Positions 59,583 to 64,000 of a stretch of DNA of 64,000 nt are shown here, piece by piece. The stretch is from Hymenoscyphus infarciens (lineage: Eukaryota > Ascomycota > Leotiomycetes > Helotiales > Helotiaceae). The stretch covers positions 186,001 through 250,000 of the forward strand of contig LLCB01000018.1 of assembly GCA_001414345.1 (NCBI GenBank), in the 5' to 3' direction. Position numbers and translations under genes: made by a program. Each line of letters begins with the position of its first letter. Positions within the stretch are counted from its first letter, which is position 1. Under the pieces are notes generated by a model that was not told the DNA's origin, searched no databases, and saw nothing but the letters and a program-made list of their open reading frames with translations.

Positions 59583-60699
59583 TCCCCCTCCCTTAAAAAA
59601 GACTCGTCCTAAGTCTTCTATCTCTTGTTATTTAGGGTTGAATCAAGATAGTATAAGTGTTACATTATTATATTATTATAAGTTAGTTAAAGTCTAAATC
59701 GTAGCTAACCCGAGTTCGTAGATGCTTTATTTATTATAATTTATTATAAGCAAAGTAAGATGTTAAGATGTTAGTTTTGAATTATAACCGTAGATACTTA
59801 TAAAAGAGACTTTATTTCTAATCCTTTAATATTAAAGCAAGTATTCACGTCTACTAAAAGAGTGTAGTCTAATCTATCTAGTAGTCAGAGGAAGTTCAAA
59901 GTCCAAAGTTCAAAAAGTTTAAAAAGTTTAAAAGTTCAAAGTAAAATTAGAAAAAAGTTTAAAAGTTAAATTCGAAAGTTTAGAGTAAAGTCAGAGGTCG
60001 TTTGGTTGAGAGGTAGTAATAACTTAGTTAAGAGCTTACTTCGAGAGTATACTAATTCATATCTAAGTCGAATTCTCTAATTTGAATTTATTAAAAGAGT
60101 ATAAGTTTATCTAAACTGAGGTTAGCGAGGATTTAGAGTAAAGTCTGAACTAAAAAGTCGATAATGTTATAAATGATAGTAATAACTTAGCTAAGAGGTC
60201 ACTATCCTTTTAAGAGTGTACTGATTCGTTTTATATCCAATTCGAAAGTTTAAATGAAAAAAGGACTTCTGGCTCTGCCAGAAGTGAAAGAAAGTAAAGA
60301 ATGTAAGAAAGAATGTAAAGACTGTAAGACTCTGATCAGAGTCGGTGGGGTTTCAGCTGTTCAAAGGCGAAGTTGTTTCCGAAGTTGTCAAGTATTTTCG
60401 GCTGGTCAAAAGAGTTGTTGCCGAAGTTGTCGTATTGCCTTGTTCCCTCCTGAATCGGGGTACTTAAGGACTTATTCGTCATCTTCCGATTCCGATTCCA
60501 CTTCTCCAGAAGTGGCAGAAGATTCGCTATCGGATCGTAGGGAGTTCAAAGCTAAATCGGACAAGGAGGGAGGGGTGTTTTAAACCGAAGTGCGTAACTC
60601 AGCGTTTCAGCGTGTCTCCTTATCCAAAGCTAAAAGATCAGCTACCATTTCAACAAAGTTATAGTTCCATTATCTCTTTTTCAAAGCAGCTAAGTTTCA

Positions 60700-61593
60700 G
60701 AGCCGTAGCGTAATCTTATCCCATATTTAAAAGAACCATTCCGATTCTAGTATACTTCCAAGTATGGCCGTACTCAAAAAGCAACTCTTAAAATCGGCAA
60801 AAGTTTCTTTAGCGTCATCTTCTTCTCCTCCTATCTTCAAAGCTACGAAAGCGTTCTAAGCGTCCTCCGTTTCATAACTAGTCAAAAAGTAGGTATCTAA
60901 AAGGGCAACTATGTCTTCTTAATCTTTGAAAGCAAGGTCCGACTCTAACTCGTATCTAGGCTCTAGGTAGTTCCTAGCTAGTCCGGTTATCGTACCCCAA
61001 ATAAGGGCTTTACGTATCAAAGGTAAACCGTAGTAGTCGGCATTCACGTAGAGTCTATCTCGTACTGATATCTTCTATTATCGGTATATAGGTAAAATAC
61101 CGTCATCTAAAGGTTCAATCTTTTCGGTTATCTTACTTTTTCGTCAGGAGGTATTCAAAAGGGCTTCAATGCCGTATCGGGTAGGGGAATGTTAGAAGGC
61201 ATTAGGGGCAGCTGCCCATAGCCGAAAGGGGTATGAATTTAGGCTTAGAAGCAGAAGAGGGTCAGATCGGGGAGGGTTCGGAGGCGAAGCGAGATGTTGA
61301 CTTTGAATTGTAAGTTCGCTTACTCTCCTTTCCAGCTCAGCTAGCCGATCCTTTGTTTCTTAATTTTCTACTTCTAAAGCTTATACAACCGACCGCATCT
61401 AGTCCGCATTTAAGAAGTCTCACTAGTTTCTTCGATTGTTATTATTATTTCGTCGAGATCTTCTAGATCTTGGTATACGGATGCCATTCAGGCAGCTTTC
61501 GGAAAGGGGGGTGGCCCTAGAAGGTGTTTGTTGCTCAACGCCTCGTGGCGGAGCTGGTTCGGAGAGACCTGAGGTCTCTCGGAAATTCGACAT
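60700..61593 (-). pseudogene. Gag-like remnant inside the nested element
   Basis: Minus-strand frames starting at ATG 61,593 (MSNFRETSGLSEPAP) and in a neighbouring frame (MASVYQDLEDLDEII) are followed by a coiled-coil-like ENQETKDRLAELERRVSEL stretch. Further on there are pieces reminiscent of Ty3-type Gag (..LIWGTI.GLAR.YLEPRYE.. then ..F.DFKS.FLS.AI). Stops and shifts interrupt it. A G13 run at 61,605-61,617 lies just upstream of the start. Confidence 0.5.
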
Positions 61594-61952
61594 GATGTCG
61601 ATTTGGGGGGGGGGGGGTAAGAGCAGATTCGGAAGCCTTCGCGATGACTATTGGTGAGTCGACTTATTCACCGAACCTGTGTATAGCAGTCCCTGTACGG
61701 AGAGGGTTATTAGGATTCTAAATACTTAGCGTATTTAAATCCTGTGACGTGTAAGACACGATTTTTACTAGCTGTCTAAAACCGATACTAAACCCTGATA
61801 TTACTAGCTGTCTAGGAGATCTCTGGAATCCCGGCTATTTAAGGATGTTGTCGTAATAGACCGATTCGGGCCTGAAGCGAAACAAAAGCGACAAAAAGCT
61901 CGAAGAGATATTATAAATGCTATCACCAGCGAAGAAGAGTTTAGCCTTTTTA

Positions 61953-62318
61953 TATAACAGTACGAAATACATATAACTATAGTAGAGGCATATAGGAGTG
62001 CGTATGGTAGAATAACGTATATAGATACTAGGCTCTGATATAGAAGAAAAGGCTAAACTGGCCTTTTCTGACTCTAGGAGAGTAGGCTGCTATATACAAG
62101 AGGTTTCGGATAATACAAAAGGGGTACGAAACCGAACAACGACATACGTCAGCTAATACAAAAGCCCGAACCCTACGAAGTACGTCCGAAAGTCCGGACG
62201 GACGTACGGACGTACGTAACCTTCCTAAATTAGACAATATAAAACAACAACTGCCGAAAGCTAATATATACGGCATATGCCACGTAATCTCGGCTATACA
62301 GGACGGCATGCCGTCACA
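61953..62318 (-). repeat. 5' LTR of the nested element
   Basis: 366 bp, ending ..GGACGGCATGCCGTCACA; it pairs with 59,217-59,582. Contains the perfect 14-bp palindrome GACGGCATGCCGTC at its outer end, mutated by one base in the other LTR. Confidence 0.85.
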
Positions 62319-64000
62319 AATATTAAGAAAAGTAAATTTAGTATTACTAGAGTTAAATACTTAGGATTTATTTTAACTATAAAAAAACTTAAAGTTAACT
62401 CTAAAAAAGTAGAGCCTTTATAAAACTAGGTCTAACCTAATACTATAATAGGTATAAAGTCTTATCTAGAGTTTATAAGATTCTATAAATAATTTATTAA
62501 AGGTTATACTAAAATTACTAAACCTCTAACTATAATAATATACTCTATAAGGCTATTTCTATAAATATCTAAATATAAAGAAGCCTTTAAAGTACTAAGA
62601 ACTAGGCTACTTATAATTTAAATATTATACTACTTTAACTTTAATTATAATATAAAGGTAGAAATAGACTTCTTAGAAGAAGTAATAGTAAGTATATTCT
62701 TATAATAATATAATAGCTTTTAATACTTTATTAGGTTCTACTTATATATTCTAGTTAACTATAAATTAAACTAAGAGATTTATAATAAAGAACTATCTAC
62801 TATTATAAAAGCTTTTAAGAAATAGCACTCTAAACTCATATTATATTAGAAGTGTATTAATATATATTTAGATTATAGATTATTAGAATACTTTATAATA
62901 ACTAAGCTACTTATAGCTAAGTAAGTCTAATAAATAGAGTTTTTATTAGACTTTAACTTTTAGATTTAATTTACGTCTAAGAAAAGTAATTAAAAAGTAA
63001 ATATATTAATCTAATATAAATAAGACCTAAAAACCTATAATTAAGCTAAAGTAGATAGCCGCTTATATACTCTTTTAATACCTAATTATTTAAACTCTTA
63101 AATTAATACTAAACTTACTTAGACCTTTTTATAAAAATAGTCTATATCTCTTAATATAATTTAGTTAGATATTATTCTAAGAATAAGTTTAAATATAATT
63201 TAAAAGTTAAAAGAAGATAACCTATACTCCTTTTAAAAAGAATATTATAAACTTCTAAATAGATACTACCTCTTATTAGATAATTTACTATTTTTTAAAG
63301 ATTAACTTTATATTTAAAAGAATACTAAACTTTATATAAAACTAATCTAAGAAGTCTATAACTAAGTATCTAGTACTTATCTAAGTATAAAAAAGATATA
63401 CTAGTTATTAGTATAATACTACTACTAAGCTAGAATGTTTTTAGACTATAAAAGGTATATAGGGAATTATTAAGCCTATAAATACTCCTATTCTTAATAA
63501 ACTAAGTAATGAGGCTTTCTTTACTCTCTACTTATATTTAACTATTCTATATAATATTTATATATAGACTTTAAATTATTCTTAAAAGATAAACATAGAT
63601 TTAATACTATATTAGTATTTATTAACTAACTTAGAAAGGATTTAGTATTAATACTCTATTACTTGACTATAGACGCTAAAGGACTAGCTAAACTCTTTAT
63701 TTAATAGATTTACTATTTTAGCTACTACTCTAAATTAATTATATCTAATTAAAGACCTTAATTTATATTATTATTTTAGACTAAATTTTATTAAATAATT
63801 AGTATTAAGCTTAAGCTTAATACTATTTACTATAAATAAATAGATAAATAGATAAAGATAATAAACTAATATATTAATTAGAGACTAAGGCTCTTTATAA
63901 CCTACTATTAAGATAATTAAAGTAAATTAATCCCTCTAATAGATAGAGTATAAATAACACTTCTATACTTATCTATTAGTATAACCTCTTATTAGCTTAA
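62319..64000 (+). mobile_element. Gypsy copy B continued: RNase H to integrase (truncated by window edge)
   Basis: Resumes the interrupted reading exactly after the target duplication: SKFSITRVKYLGFILT, a KKVEPL... segment and FIRFYK.FIKGYTKITKPL are the connection/RNase H region of gypsy elements. Integrase-like sequence follows (about 63,390-63,700) and runs to the window end. Stops throughout. It mirrors positions 1 to about 1,480 of copy A. Confidence 0.8.

Larger units (their letters stand above)
59217..62318 (-). mobile_element. Nested LTR element, gag-only deletion derivative
   Basis: 3,102 bp inserted into the RT domain of gypsy copy B, with 5-bp target duplications AATAT (59,212-59,216 and 62,319-62,323). 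Two LTRs of 366 bp each (59,217-59,582; 61,953-62,318) differ mainly by C/T transitions. The internal 2.37 kb has no reverse transcriptase. Read on the minus strand it contains a leader homologous to copies A and B, then gag-like sequence (about 61,600-60,700) in broken frames. The 59,640-60,600 part is unlike pol. It is far richer in CA/TG than its host, so it is younger or less RIP-affected. Non-autonomous, probably mobilised by the related full-length elements. Confidence 0.85.

Overview
This window reads as nuclear DNA of a filamentous ascomycete (Pezizomycotina; I would guess Leotiomycetes from the protein types, but that is inference). The evidence is short introns (46-164 bp, GT...AG, CTAA-type branch points), families such as a fungal DPP IV, Sey1, GH16, a GT34 mannosyltransferase and a fungal rhodopsin-like membrane protein, and long AT-rich blocks in which CpA/TpG dinucleotides have almost vanished in favour of TpA. 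That last signature is repeat-induced point mutation (RIP).

Layout. Positions 1-8,240 are RIP-ruined retrotransposons: a Ty3/gypsy element on the minus strand (body 1-4,800, LTR 4,801-5,296), then a second reverse-transcriptase element (about 5,300-8,200, minus). A sharp composition boundary near 8,240 leads into a roughly 37-kb gene island. It holds, in order: a dipeptidyl aminopeptidase (8,964-11,844 +), a disordered protein (12,419-14,038 -), a broken GMC oxidoreductase, a small Cys-containing protein, a small membrane protein, SEY1 (18,227-21,059 -), a decayed gene (about 21,780-23,730 +), an amino-acid/GABA-type permease (24,370-26,085 +), an AT-rich remnant, an eight-exon rhodopsin-like membrane protein (27,872-29,249 -), a GPI-type secreted protein, two pseudogenes (32.4-34.6 kb), a GH16 glucanase, a GT34 mannosyltransferase and a 1,141-residue membrane protein (41,610-45,035 +). 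From 45.85 kb the DNA turns patchy: two copies of a TTA-flanked terminal-inverted-repeat element, a Cys-rich protein gene (about 50,116-51,243 +), another inverted-repeat element, and from about 54.6 kb to the end a second copy of the gypsy element on the plus strand. That copy is interrupted at 59,217-62,318 by a younger, much less mutated LTR element.

How it fits together. Several genes serve the secretory and surface systems: ER fusion (Sey1), Golgi mannosylation (GT34), a membrane DPP IV, a cell-wall glucanase, a GPI-type wall protein, a permease and two other membrane proteins. They are not an obvious pathway cluster. At least four decayed genes lie inside the island. The two gypsy copies face outward in inverted orientation at its edges. 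Exon structures below were worked out by hand and checked for reading phase; gene identities rest on motif recognition, not on a database search.
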